Below, in pieces: positions 54,368-63,812 of a DNA stretch of 64,000 nucleotides (position 1 is its first letter; each line of letters starts with the position of its first letter). The translations under genes and the position numbers were made by a program. This DNA comes from an uncultured Veillonellaceae bacterium (lineage in GTDB: Bacteria; Bacillota; Negativicutes; Veillonellales; Veillonellaceae), in contig CAMBIX010000003.1 of NCBI GenBank assembly GCA_945867815.1, positions 62,001 through 126,000 on the forward strand, in the 5' to 3' direction. Below the pieces are notes generated by a model. The model saw nothing but the letters and a program-made list of their open reading frames with translations, had not been told where the DNA came from and did not search any database.

Positions 54368-56470
54368 TTATATTTTTTTATAAAAAATCCGAATGGCATT
54401 AGCTACACATAATATGGTTACACCCGTATCTCCAAAAACAGCTAACCACATATTAGCAAAACCAGCCAAGCCCATAATCATAATGATTACTTTAACAGCA
54501 ATAGCAAAAATAACATTTTGCCAAGCAATCTTCATCGTTGCTCGGGCAATACGGAAAGACTGGGCGACAGAAGCTATGCTCGACCGCATATAAACGACAT
54601 CAGCGGCTTCAATAGCCGCATCGGCACCACTTCCCATGGCTCCGCCTACATCGGCCCCAGCCAAAACGGGTGCATCATTAATCCCATCGCCAACAAACAT
54701 AACCGGCCCAAATTCACGGCGAATTGCTGCCATTTCTCCCACCTTATCCGTCGGCAAAAGTTCAGCCCGCACCGTATTAATACCAGCCTTATCCGCCATA
54801 TAGTTAGCATTAGCCCAGGCATCACCTGTAAGCATAACCGTTTCTAACCCTTGCTTGCGGAGGGCTTTTACACCAGCTATCGTATCCTCTTTTAAAGCAT
54901 CAGCAATAATGATTTGGCCTGCATACCTATTATCCACCGCCACAATGACTTCGCTGCCATAAGCTGGTTCTTCTTGTGGATAGCCAACCACTTGTAAATA
55001 CTGCATCAGTTTACGGTTACCTACGGCTACATCATGCCCATCAACTTGGCCAGTCAAGCCCCGCCCTGATAATTCTTGCAAGGCCTTTACTCCAGAAATA
55101 AATAAGCCCTTTTGCGTTGCATAACTAACAATGCTTTGTGCAATAGGATGACTGGACTGAACCTCAAGAGCTGCCGCATATTTTATCAACATCAGCTCAT
55201 CAAAAGGAGGCACATACTGTATCGTCTGCACCGCAAAATTGCCTGTTGTTACTGTTCCCGTCTTATCTAAAGCCAAAGCCTTAATAGCCTTCATCGCTTC
55301 TATAGACAAACCGCCTTTAAACAATATGCCCTGCTTAGAACCAGCACCAATGCCCGCAAAGAAGGACAAAGGCACACTAATAACAATAGCACAAGGACAA
55401 CTAACAACTAGAAAGGTTAAGGCCGTATAGATCCAATACCACCAATCATGAGTTGGGAAAACAAGAGACGGCACTACCGCAACAAAAGCAGCTAAACCTA
55501 CCACAATAGGCGTATAAATGCGGGCAAAGCGTGTAATAAAGCGATCCATAGTCGGTTTATTAGCCGCCGCCTGTTCAACTGCATCCAATATACGGCTAAC
55601 CATCGAATCTTCTAAGGCCTTTTCTACCTTAATAACCAGCCGACCAGCTTCATTAACGCAACCAGATATAACTTGACTCCCCTTCTCTACAGCTACTGGT
55701 ACCGGTTCCCCTGTAACTGGTGCTGTATCAATACGAGACTGACCTTCTACAACAACGCCATCTAAAGGAATTCGGTCACCAACACGCACCTCAACTAAGG
55801 CACCAACTTTTACATCTTCTGGTGCCATTAAACTCACTTGTCCATTACTAAAACACCGCACCTGATCTGGTCGCATATCAATGGCTTCCATAACCGCCTG
55901 TCGGCTCCGTTTCGTTGCCCGTTCTTCAAAGGCTTCCCCCACCTGATAAAAAAGCATAACGCCGACAGCTTCTGGTAATTCTCCAATAGCAGCTGCCCCT
56001 AATGTTGCTACAGCCATCAAAAAATTTTCATCAAAAATCTGCCCACGTAGACAATTTCTAAAAGCTGACCAGAGAACCTGCCAACCTAAAAAGATATAGG
56101 CAAAAAGTAAAAGCCATAAAGCTAGCCAAGAACTACTAATAACTGAAGTAAATTCTACGAGCCCTAAAGCAACGGCCCCTACACCAATACTAACCAGCTG
56201 ATATATATTACCTAAAGCGTTTTCCTTCTCTTCGTGTTTACTAGGACGTTTATAGAGACGAACCGTTACGCCCTTTTCAACGGCATCGCAAATAGTCTGC
56301 AAGCGTTCTCTTAATATATCCGAATCGGCAATAGTAGAATCAATCGTTAACTGTTGTGTAGCCAAGGAATAATTAGCCCCTCGCGTTCCCTTCATTTGCC
56401 GAATAAGGTGCTCAATTTTAGCCGAGCAATTTGGACAAGTCAAATCTTTTAATTCATATATACGCTCCAT
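54368..56470 (-). CDS. Heavy-metal translocating P1B-type ATPase (Zn/Cd class)
   Basis: A 700-residue pump. An N-terminal HMA domain carries CPNC (DLTCPNCSAKIEHL). Eight membrane helices include the CPC metal site (VSCPCAIVI near 378). The phosphorylated Asp is in LDKTGT near 418, with SSHPIA near 455 and MVGDGIND-type VGDGINDAPVLAGA near 610. The CPC site with one HMA domain suits Zn2+/Cd2+/Pb2+ (CadA/ZntA class) rather than copper. It is monocistronic, with an ArsR/SmtB-type operator at its promoter. Confidence 0.93.
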   Translation of the reverse strand: MERIYELKDLTCPNCSAKIEHLIRQMKGTRGANYSLATQQLTIDSTIADSDILRERLQTICDAVEKGVTVRLYKRPSKHEEKENALGNIYQLVSIGVGAVALGLVEFTSVISSSWLALWLLLFAYIFLGWQVLWSAFRNCLRGQIFDENFLMAVATLGAAAIGELPEAVGVMLFYQVGEAFEERATKRSRQAVMEAIDMRPDQVRCFSNGQVSLMAPEDVKVGALVEVRVGDRIPLDGVVVEGQSRIDTAPVTGEPVPVAVEKGSQVISGCVNEAGRLVIKVEKALEDSMVSRILDAVEQAAANKPTMDRFITRFARIYTPIVVGLAAFVAVVPSLVFPTHDWWYWIYTALTFLVVSCPCAIVISVPLSFFAGIGAGSKQGILFKGGLSIEAMKAIKALALDKTGTVTTGNFAVQTIQYVPPFDELMLIKYAAALEVQSSHPIAQSIVSYATQKGLFISGVKALQELSGRGLTGQVDGHDVAVGNRKLMQYLQVVGYPQEEPAYGSEVIVAVDNRYAGQIIIADALKEDTIAGVKALRKQGLETVMLTGDAWANANYMADKAGINTVRAELLPTDKVGEMAAIRREFGPVMFVGDGINDAPVLAGADVGGAMGSGADAAIEAADVVYMRSSIASVAQSFRIARATMKIAWQNVIFAIAVKVIIMIMGLAGFANMWLAVFGDTGVTILCVANAIRIFYKKI

Positions 56471-56597
56471 GCTATCCCTTCTCTCCTATCATTTTGTCAT
56501 TCTTATAAATTTACTTAATCGTCTAAAAGAATCTTATAAAAGCACGCCTTCTTCTAATTATTTCTAATTGATTCTTATTGAAATTCATTTTAGGATT

Positions 56598-56617
56598 ATA
56601 TGAACATGTATTCATAT
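56598..56617 (-). promoter_or_regulatory. ArsR/SmtB-type operator of the metal ATPase gene
   Basis: ATATGAACATGTATTCATAT is an imperfect palindrome of the 12-2-12 type bound by SmtB/ArsR metal sensors (core ATGAACA...TATTCAT). It lies directly downstream of the -10 box, over the expected start site, so binding would block transcription until metal is sensed. Confidence 0.75.
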
Positions 56618-56621
56618 TTAT

Positions 56622-56650
56622 ATAATAATAAGTGAGCTTATATCTGTCAA
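56622..56650 (-). promoter_or_regulatory. Promoter of the metal ATPase gene
   Basis: TTGACA (56645-56650) and TATTAT (56622-56627) on the minus strand with a 17-bp spacer; transcription start near 56615, inside the operator. Confidence 0.85.
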
Positions 56651-56945
56651 TAATTCTCACCTATTCTCTTTTACTAGCTTATCTAAAGCCTAATCGCTTC
56701 CATTTTAATTTCTCGAAAGAATTTGAACTTGACAAAACAAACGGCTTGTACGAGAGAATCTCTTCAAAAGTCATCAAGAACAAATGTAAAAACTAAACTC
56801 TGGATTGTATATATCCTTTATAAAGACAAAAAACGCCTAAGCCCTTAGAAAATAGCCCTTAGAAAATGAGCTAACACTCGTTTCCCTTAAAAGGCTATAG
56901 ACATTTTTCACTATATGAACTTATTACTTGTACCTACAACTATAC
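56651..56945. repeat. Intergenic region with a 14-bp perfect tandem duplication
   Basis: Between the PBP gene and the metal ATPase promoter lies DNA without a credible ORF. AGCCCTTAGAAAAT occurs twice in tandem (56840-56853, 56854-56867). A T run (minus strand, near 56827-56833) follows a weak CTAAG/CTTAG element, possibly a poor terminator for the PBP gene. Confidence 0.5.
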
Positions 56946-58904
56946 TTACTGGGCAAATTCTACTTGGATAGCCGTACCTGTTGGCACAAAACTACCACTA
57001 GACACATTTTGTGACACTGCATAACCGTCCCCTTCGGGAACAAAGGATAAACCAGCCTGACCTAACCAATTCTTTACTTGCCCAAGACTCCAACCATTGA
57101 AGTCAGGTATCATTACATCACCGCTATCATTTTTAGATACAGATGGCAAAACCCTAGCCGGCTTTGTCTTACCATCTTCCTTATCGGCTACAGTTGGGGA
57201 AATCTGATAATAACGTACCAACTGTGACATAATATTTTTAAAGACTGGAGCTGCAATTTGTCCACCATAGAAGGTTCCTTCTGGATCATCAATAACAATT
57301 AGCGCCACAAACTTTGGATTCGGCAAGGGTCCAAAACCAATAAAGGACGCAATATAACGACCTGCAGAATAACCGCCATTTTCTGTATTTAGCTTCTGCG
57401 CTGTCCCTGTTTTACCAGCAAACTGATATCCTTCTACATGTGCTTTATTCCCACCGCCTTCAGATACTTCTTTTTCTAAGATGCTAACAATTTCCTTGTC
57501 TACTTCTGGTGAAATTGGCTCGCCTGCTTTTACTTCCTCAGTCTTCTTATAAACTGTACCGTCCGGATTATCTATTTCTTTAATAATATGTGGCCGCATC
57601 ATAACGCCACCATTAGCCAAAGCGCCAAAGGCCTGAACCATCTGTAGAGGTGTAACAGCAATCCCCTGTCCAATAGACATAGTCGCCGTATCAATATCAC
57701 TCATATCATTTAGATTAAAGAGGATACCTGCACCTTCTCCTGGCAAATCAATACCCGTCTTCTGGCCAAAGCCAAAGGCCTTAATATATTTCAAAAGAAT
57801 TTCTGGCCCCGTCGACAAACCAATATGAGCCATCCCTGTATTAATAGAATATTTTAAAATATCTAAAAGCTTAACATCGCCATAACCTTGGTCATTCCAG
57901 TTCTGAATGGCATGTCCATTAGCTACCACAGCCCCCGTATCATGAAAGACCTTATCCAAGGACCACTTACCAGACGCTAGAGCTGCCGATGCAATAATCG
58001 GCTTAAAGGTTGACCCCGGTTCATAAATATTGGTGACAGCCCGGTTTTTAAAGTCAGCCTCTGTCCCCTTCGAATAATCATTCGGATTATAAGTCGGCCG
58101 ATTAGCCATAGCTAAAATTTCACCTGTTTTCGGATCCATAATAATAATGCTGGCTCCACTCGCATGAGTTTCCTTCATGGCTTGGTCTAAAGCCCGTTCG
58201 GCTATAAATTGCACTGTCGTATCAATGGTTAAGGTAGCGGTCCGTTCCTTGTCTGGCAGAAATTGAGACATAACCGATCCAAAGATAGCGTTCCCCTTAA
58301 GGTCCGTCGCCACTAACTCTTTCGTTGTATCGCCCCGAATTTCATCATCTAGTTCTTTTTCAAGACCATCCAGGCCCTTATCATCCGTACCAACAAAGCC
58401 TAATACTTGAGCTAGCAAGGACCCATTCGGATAAAAACGACGACTTTCTTCTACAAAATTAAGGCCTTCAATCTTATTCTTCTTAATCACCGCTTCTACG
58501 GCTTTAGATTTATCTGGATCCATCATGCGGTCAATCCATACAAAGCCCGTATCTTCCTGTAATTTGGCAATAATCTTATCCTTAGGCAGATTAACATAAG
58601 GGGCTATCTCATCAGCTATTTTAGCTGGCGGTTGATTCAACATATAAGGATCCGCATAAAGAGACTGTACCAATACACTCATAGCCAACGGCCGATGATT
58701 GCGGTCATAAATAGTACCTCGCGGCGATTGTAAAGTGCGGTCACTTTCTACCTGACTTAGATTGCGCGTCTCCATGGCATGGTAATTAATAATTTGTCGG
58801 AAAAATAGCGTTAAAACCAAAATTCCCGCCATAACTAGAAATAGCCCTTTAGGCCATTTCATCATTCTATTCAGTTCATTTCGTGTTTGACGTAATGATT
58901 TCAC
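56946..58904 (-). CDS. Class B penicillin-binding protein with C-terminal PASTA domain (FtsI/SpoVD type)
   Basis: A 652-residue transpeptidase. One N-terminal membrane helix (LFLVMAGILVLTLFF near 20-35), a PBP dimerisation domain, then the transpeptidase with STFK near 303 (PGSTFKPI), SIN near 358 (YSINTGMA) and KTG near 498 (AGKTGTAQ). A single PASTA domain closes it (IPDFNGWSLGQVKNWLGQAG). It cross-links septal or spore-type peptidoglycan. The GTG at 58904 has AAGGA upstream and lies just after the cca stop. Confidence 0.92.
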   Translation of the reverse strand: MKSLRQTRNELNRMMKWPKGLFLVMAGILVLTLFFRQIINYHAMETRNLSQVESDRTLQSPRGTIYDRNHRPLAMSVLVQSLYADPYMLNQPPAKIADEIAPYVNLPKDKIIAKLQEDTGFVWIDRMMDPDKSKAVEAVIKKNKIEGLNFVEESRRFYPNGSLLAQVLGFVGTDDKGLDGLEKELDDEIRGDTTKELVATDLKGNAIFGSVMSQFLPDKERTATLTIDTTVQFIAERALDQAMKETHASGASIIIMDPKTGEILAMANRPTYNPNDYSKGTEADFKNRAVTNIYEPGSTFKPIIASAALASGKWSLDKVFHDTGAVVANGHAIQNWNDQGYGDVKLLDILKYSINTGMAHIGLSTGPEILLKYIKAFGFGQKTGIDLPGEGAGILFNLNDMSDIDTATMSIGQGIAVTPLQMVQAFGALANGGVMMRPHIIKEIDNPDGTVYKKTEEVKAGEPISPEVDKEIVSILEKEVSEGGGNKAHVEGYQFAGKTGTAQKLNTENGGYSAGRYIASFIGFGPLPNPKFVALIVIDDPEGTFYGGQIAAPVFKNIMSQLVRYYQISPTVADKEDGKTKPARVLPSVSKNDSGDVMIPDFNGWSLGQVKNWLGQAGLSFVPEGDGYAVSQNVSSGSFVPTGTAIQVEFAQ

Positions 58905-58905
58905 G

Positions 58906-60381
58906 CTAGTCTTCCTTTACCTGTGCTATATTTTTCTTTTTCTCCAGCCGTTCCCTATGTTTCTTAGCAGCCGCCATAAGGGCCTCACTTGTATTCTCTA
59001 ATTGTCCATTTTGCACGCGAAGCAATAAATTCTGTAATATACGCCCCGTATCCTTGCCACATACTTGAGGCAATTCCTTTGGATACGCCAAGTCTCTCGT
59101 ATGAATGGGCACAGACCGAGCCAAAGCCTGTAAGTACTGTCCCATCCCCTGCATAGCTGCTACTGATCGCTCATCACCATAACCAGTACCTAAGGCATCA
59201 GCGGCACATATATAAGCTTGCTGCTTAAAGGCTTCTGCCAAATCTTCACTGCGGCGAAAAAGACCTGACCGTGCTTCCTTACGCACCCACTTTAAGGCGT
59301 TAGCTTTAGGTTCCCTTAAAAAATAAACAAAATGCATATGGTTGCGAACTAACCAACTAACCCTATCAGCAAAGGCTTTAGGATAACGCAGCCGCTTTAC
59401 TATCTCTGCTGCTATATCGGCACCCACTTCATCGTGACCATAATCTGTAATATGTCCCTTATGAAAGCCGCGGACATCTGGCATCCCCTTACCTACATCA
59501 TGCAGTAAAGCCGCCCATCGTAATAATAAATCTGCCGGCGTATTATCAACTACAGCCAAGGTATGATACCAACCATCAAAACGATGAAAGGCTGCATGCT
59601 GGGGCAAATTTACTAAATGCGATAATTCGGGCAGAATAGGCACTTCTATAGCCTGCCCATTCTCTGTTATTCTACAAGAACAAGCCGCTAGTCCTGACTG
59701 AACCAAAACGTCTAGCCCCTTAGGTGCACTCGGTGCTAGCAATAATTTATCTAATTCCTCACGAACCCGTTCCAAAGATAAGCCGCTAACCCGATAAAAG
59801 GCTTCTGGCATAGCTTTTAGTAAGCTCTTATCTGGCATAAAATCTAGCTGACCGACAAAACGGCAAGCCCGAAAGAGACGCAGCGCATCTTCTTGAAAGC
59901 GGCGTGCAGGAGCCCCCACGGTCCGCAAGCGACGCTTTTTAATATCCCGCTGACCTTCTACATAGTCATAAATCTGTCCATTTATATCCATAGCCATGGC
60001 ATTAATGGTGAAATCTCGCCGCTCTACATCTTCTTCCAAACTATCTGCATAGGTAACCTTGGCTGGTCGATGACTATCGGCACCGTAGACTTCAGACCGA
60101 AAGGTGGCCACTTCATAATGTCCTTCTGGTACAGCAACTACAACAATACCAAAGGTCTTCCCCACCAGATTGGTAGTCTTATAACCAGCTTTTTCCATAA
60201 TCTCTATGACCTCTTCTGGTCTGGCACTGGTTACAATATCAAAATCATGAGGCTCTTTATGAAGCAACAAATCTCTAACAGCGCCACCGACAAGATAGGC
60301 TTCTTTGCCTGCCGCTTCTAAAGTCTCCAAAATACGGCGACCGCCCTTAGCCAATAGCGTGCGATTAAATATCTGGCTCAT
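58906..60381 (-). CDS. cca: CCA tRNA nucleotidyltransferase (HD-domain type)
   Basis: About 491 residues. The nucleotidyltransferase head has GGAVRDLLLHKEPHDFDIVT, the RRDFTINAMAMD motif is near 130, and an HD region (RWAALLHDVGKG near 285, GHDEVGADIAAEI) follows. It adds or repairs the tRNA CCA end; all five tRNAs here already encode CCA, so repair is the likely role. The ATG at 60381 has AAGGAG seven bases upstream and is preferred to a TTG at 60405. Confidence 0.93.
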   Translation of the reverse strand: MSQIFNRTLLAKGGRRILETLEAAGKEAYLVGGAVRDLLLHKEPHDFDIVTSARPEEVIEIMEKAGYKTTNLVGKTFGIVVVAVPEGHYEVATFRSEVYGADSHRPAKVTYADSLEEDVERRDFTINAMAMDINGQIYDYVEGQRDIKKRRLRTVGAPARRFQEDALRLFRACRFVGQLDFMPDKSLLKAMPEAFYRVSGLSLERVREELDKLLLAPSAPKGLDVLVQSGLAACSCRITENGQAIEVPILPELSHLVNLPQHAAFHRFDGWYHTLAVVDNTPADLLLRWAALLHDVGKGMPDVRGFHKGHITDYGHDEVGADIAAEIVKRLRYPKAFADRVSWLVRNHMHFVYFLREPKANALKWVRKEARSGLFRRSEDLAEAFKQQAYICAADALGTGYGDERSVAAMQGMGQYLQALARSVPIHTRDLAYPKELPQVCGKDTGRILQNLLLRVQNGQLENTSEALMAAAKKHRERLEKKKNIAQVKED

Positions 60382-60444
60382 AAGCGGTCTCCTTCCTAAA
60401 ATCAATAATAAATAGACATACTACGTCATTATAGCATATTTATC

Positions 60445-61317
60445 CTATAAATTGCGTACATGTTCTGCAATAGCCTTACCTGTTACTGTCGTAGCTAACC
60501 CGCCATCACTAGTTTCCCGTAAAGCTGCCGGCAAGGAACGTCCTATGCGATTCATAGCTTCAATAACTTCATCTGCTGGTATCTGACTCTTAATTCCTGC
60601 TAAGGCCATTTCTGCCGCTGTTATAGCATGAACTGAGTAAAAGCCATTACGCTTAACACAAGGCACTTCTACAAGGCCAGCTACTGGGTCACATACAAGG
60701 CCTAATAAATTTTTAAAGCAAAGCGCTACCGCTTGGGCAATCTGCCGTTCATTGCCGCCTAAAAGACCAACAACCGCCCCAGCTGTCATGGCCGCTGCTG
60801 TACCAACTTCTGCCTGACAACCGCCAACCGCACCAGCTACACAAGCTCGTTCCGTAACAACCGCCCCGATACCAGCCGCAATCAAGAAAGCCTTACGCAA
60901 GGCATCGCGACTTAATTCTCGTTCTTCTGCCAAGGCTAGCAAGGTCCCTGGTAAAATCCCACAGGAGCCAGCTGTTGGACAAGCCACAATACGGGACATC
61001 TTGGCATTAGCTTCATTAACAGCAATAGAATAAGTCATTGCCTTATAAGCTAGCTTACCAAGTAAGAGTGGCACATGGGCTTCCAGCTGCTTAGCCTGCT
61101 TGCCTGACATACCACTAGGTGTATGACTATCAATAGCTAACCCTTCCTTAACCGATTCTTCAAATACATCTAAGCGTCGGTCAATTTCAGCCAAAACGTC
61201 CTCTTCTGTTCGTTCAAACTGATTCATTTCATTACGCAGCACCACTTGATCAAATGTTAATTTTTCTTCTTGGCACAATCTAAGAATGTCTTCTATTGTT
61301 TCGTATGAATAATCCAT
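60445..61317 (-). CDS. sdaAA: L-serine dehydratase, iron-sulfur-dependent, alpha subunit
   Basis: About 290 residues. It deaminates serine to pyruvate with SdaAB, using a [4Fe-4S] cluster held by Cys in PTAGSCGILPG, VAGAVGGCQAEVG and VEVPCVKRNGF. The ATG at 61317 (MDYSYETIEDIL) is nine bases from GGAGGCG; the longer frame starting at 61347 is not supported. It lies 89 bp after sdaAB, in the same operon. Confidence 0.93.
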   Translation of the reverse strand: MDYSYETIEDILRLCQEEKLTFDQVVLRNEMNQFERTEEDVLAEIDRRLDVFEESVKEGLAIDSHTPSGMSGKQAKQLEAHVPLLLGKLAYKAMTYSIAVNEANAKMSRIVACPTAGSCGILPGTLLALAEERELSRDALRKAFLIAAGIGAVVTERACVAGAVGGCQAEVGTAAAMTAGAVVGLLGGNERQIAQAVALCFKNLLGLVCDPVAGLVEVPCVKRNGFYSVHAITAAEMALAGIKSQIPADEVIEAMNRIGRSLPAALRETSDGGLATTVTGKAIAEHVRNL

Positions 61318-61406
61318 ATCTATACACGCCTCCATTTCAGCATGCAAAACCTATCCTCTATTCACAATATTCCTATATTACGCTATAGCAAATTGAACCA
61401 TCCCTA

Positions 61407-62069
61407 TTAAACGGGTTCAAAATACATGACGCGTTTAACGCCCGGCACAGCTTCAATCTTCTGTAAGGTTGCTTGGTCAATAGGTCCATCTGTAGACACC
61501 ATCATAACCGCATCGGAATGGCGCCGTTTGCGGAACACCCGCATAGAAGAAATATTGATATTTTCTTCTCCCAAAAGGCCACTAACACCGGCAACAACGC
61601 CAGGCTGATCATTATGAAGAGACATAATAGCGTAATCCTCACCAGTTACTTCAACTGGGAAGCCATCAATTTCCGTAATCATAATGAGTCCACCCCCAAG
61701 CGACCGGCCCACAATTGTCTTATGTGAGTCATCCCCATTATATAAATCAAACTTAACTACGTTGGGATGCCCCATATCTTCTGAGGACTCTAAGAAAAAT
61801 ATATCCATTTTCTTCTTATTGGCTTCAGCAAATGAATCTTTAAGACGCGCATCATCTGCATCAAAGCCTAACAAGCCACCTACCAAGGCCTTATCTGTAC
61901 CATGCCCCTTATAGGTCTTAGCAAAAGATCCATACAAGGTCATAACCGCCTTAGTAATAGGTTCTCCAAAAATAGCCCGCGCCATTTTGCCTAGTCTGGC
62001 AGCGCCTGCCGTATGTGAACTAGACGGTCCAATCATAACGGGACCAATTACATCAAAGATACTAATCAT
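61407..62069 (-). CDS. sdaAB: L-serine dehydratase, iron-sulfur-dependent, beta subunit
   Basis: About 220 residues. The SDH beta domain (ISIFDVIGPVMIGPSSSHTAGAARLG) is followed by an ACT domain (DQPGVVAGVSGLLGEENINISSMRVFR) that may sense serine. The ATG at 62069 has AAGGGAG seven bases upstream. The hcp terminator ends only about 22 bp before the start, so its promoter must lie within that hairpin or in hcp. Confidence 0.93.
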   Translation of the reverse strand: MISIFDVIGPVMIGPSSSHTAGAARLGKMARAIFGEPITKAVMTLYGSFAKTYKGHGTDKALVGGLLGFDADDARLKDSFAEANKKKMDIFFLESSEDMGHPNVVKFDLYNGDDSHKTIVGRSLGGGLIMITEIDGFPVEVTGEDYAIMSLHNDQPGVVAGVSGLLGEENINISSMRVFRKRRHSDAVMMVSTDGPIDQATLQKIEAVPGVKRVMYFEPV

Positions 62070-62091
62070 AGCTAGTCTCCCTTTCTGCAAT

Positions 62092-62153
62092 AAAAAAAGC
62101 TGATGCCACTATGTTATATCTTTATTATAACACGGCAGCTATCAGCTTTTTTC
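62092..62153 (-). terminator. Terminator of hcp with an extended -10 promoter in its loop
   Basis: AAAAAAGCTGAT (62093-62104) pairs with ATCAGCTTTTTT (62141-62152), with inner GCC/GGC and GTTATA/TATAAC pairings. The loop contains TGTTATAAT (an extended -10, TATAAT at 62124-62129 on the minus strand), a candidate promoter for sdaAB-sdaAA. Confidence 0.8.
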
Positions 62154-62246
62154 AAGGTATTTTTATGAGTAAGAGTTTACATTTGAGTGTTTGAGAGAGA
62201 GTATACGCTGTCTTATAGCGTATGTAAATCGAGTATGTATCTTAGA

Positions 62247-63812
62247 TTAACCCAAGATAGCTTTTAAGTCTTCTTCTGGTGTTGTAATTGGATGTAACTG
62301 GAATTTATCAACCAAAATATTCAATACATTAGAAGAGAAGAACTTAGGCAAAGATGGTCCAATATAGATATTCTTAATACCTAAAGCTAACAAGGTCAAC
62401 AAGATGCAAACAGCCTTCTGTTCATACCAGGACAATACCAAAGTCAATGGTAAGTCATTAACACCACATTCAAAAGCACCAGCCAAAGCAATGGCTACCT
62501 GAATAGCGGAGTAAGCATCATTACACTGACCCATATCCATGATACGAGGCAAACCACCAATTTCGCCAATATTAAGGTCGTTAAAACGATATTTACCACA
62601 AGCAAGTGTTAATACAACCGTATCTTTTGGTGTCTGTTTAACAAATTCTGTATAGTAATTACGGCCTACTTTTGCACCATCACAACCGCCAACTAAGAAG
62701 AAATGTTTAATAGCGCCTTGTTTTACTGCATCGATAACTTTATCAGCTACACCAAGTACTGTGCCACGGCCAAAACCAGTTGTTACTTCATGACCACCGT
62801 TAATACCAGTGAATTCCTGTGCTTCTTTATAGCCACCTAATTCAATAGCCTTATTAATAACAGCTGTGAAATCTTTTGTGCCGTCTTCTTTTGTTGGTAC
62901 ATGTGCTACATCATCAAAACCAACCATATCCGTTGTGAATACATTGCCCTTGTAGCTAGCCTTTGGTGGCATCAAGCAGTTTGTTGTGAATAAGAAAGCA
63001 CCTGGTACATTATCAAATTCTTTCTGCTGGTTCTGCCAAGCTGTACCAAAATTACCCTTTAAGTGTTTATATTTCTTCAATTCAGGGTAAGCATGACAAG
63101 GAAGCATTTCACCATGCGTATAAATATCTACGCCTTTGCCTTCAGTCTGTTCTAACAACATCTTCAAATCATGAAGGTCATGACCAGTCACGACGATGAA
63201 CGGACCAGGTTGTACTGTCAAAGAAACAGTTGTTGGTTCTGGTGTGCCATACGTTTCTGTATTAGCCTTATCCAAGATAGCCATACATTTTAAGTTAATC
63301 TGGCCAAATTCCATTAACAAATCTAACCATTCTTCAGCGCTATGATCTTTAGCGAATTCAACAAGGCCTTTTACAAACCAAGCGTCCACTTCTGGGTCGT
63401 TATAACCAAGAACGGTTGCATGCCATGCATAAGCAGCCATGCCACGCATACCTAATAATAAAGTAGAACGTAAAGAAATGATATCTTCATCGCCTACCCA
63501 CAAAGCCGTCCAATCGAAATCAACAGCACTAGGATCAATGCTCTGACGAACTTTTTCTACTTGATCAACCATATCCTGAACACGTACTTGGCTGAAGTTA
63601 ACGTTTGTTACACACATGAACAAACCTTTTTTCAACAAACGAATAGCTTCTGGTGTAACACCCTTAGCGTTGCAAGCACGAGCTAAACCAACTAAAGCCG
63701 CTGTCAATTCATCCTGTTTGTTAGCAACGTTAGCTTCTTTACCACAAACACCTTTTACTGTACATCCTTTTGGATTTGCTGTTTGTTCGCATTGGAAACA
63801 AAACATACTCAT
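62247..63812 (-). CDS. hcp: Hydroxylamine reductase / hybrid-cluster protein, class I
   Basis: A 521-residue protein with an N-terminal CX2CX8CX5C cluster motif (CFQCEQTANPKGC...C), the class I pattern of strict anaerobes, binding a [4Fe-4S] cluster. C-terminal ligands of the hybrid [4Fe-2O-2S] cluster are seen in TTNCLMPP, GCDG, LACGKYRFN and GQCNDAYSA. It reduces hydroxylamine or nitric oxide in nitrosative stress. AGGAGG lies five bases from the ATG at 63812. There is no hcr reductase beside it. Confidence 0.95.
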   Translation of the reverse strand: MSMFCFQCEQTANPKGCTVKGVCGKEANVANKQDELTAALVGLARACNAKGVTPEAIRLLKKGLFMCVTNVNFSQVRVQDMVDQVEKVRQSIDPSAVDFDWTALWVGDEDIISLRSTLLLGMRGMAAYAWHATVLGYNDPEVDAWFVKGLVEFAKDHSAEEWLDLLMEFGQINLKCMAILDKANTETYGTPEPTTVSLTVQPGPFIVVTGHDLHDLKMLLEQTEGKGVDIYTHGEMLPCHAYPELKKYKHLKGNFGTAWQNQQKEFDNVPGAFLFTTNCLMPPKASYKGNVFTTDMVGFDDVAHVPTKEDGTKDFTAVINKAIELGGYKEAQEFTGINGGHEVTTGFGRGTVLGVADKVIDAVKQGAIKHFFLVGGCDGAKVGRNYYTEFVKQTPKDTVVLTLACGKYRFNDLNIGEIGGLPRIMDMGQCNDAYSAIQVAIALAGAFECGVNDLPLTLVLSWYEQKAVCILLTLLALGIKNIYIGPSLPKFFSSNVLNILVDKFQLHPITTPEEDLKAILG

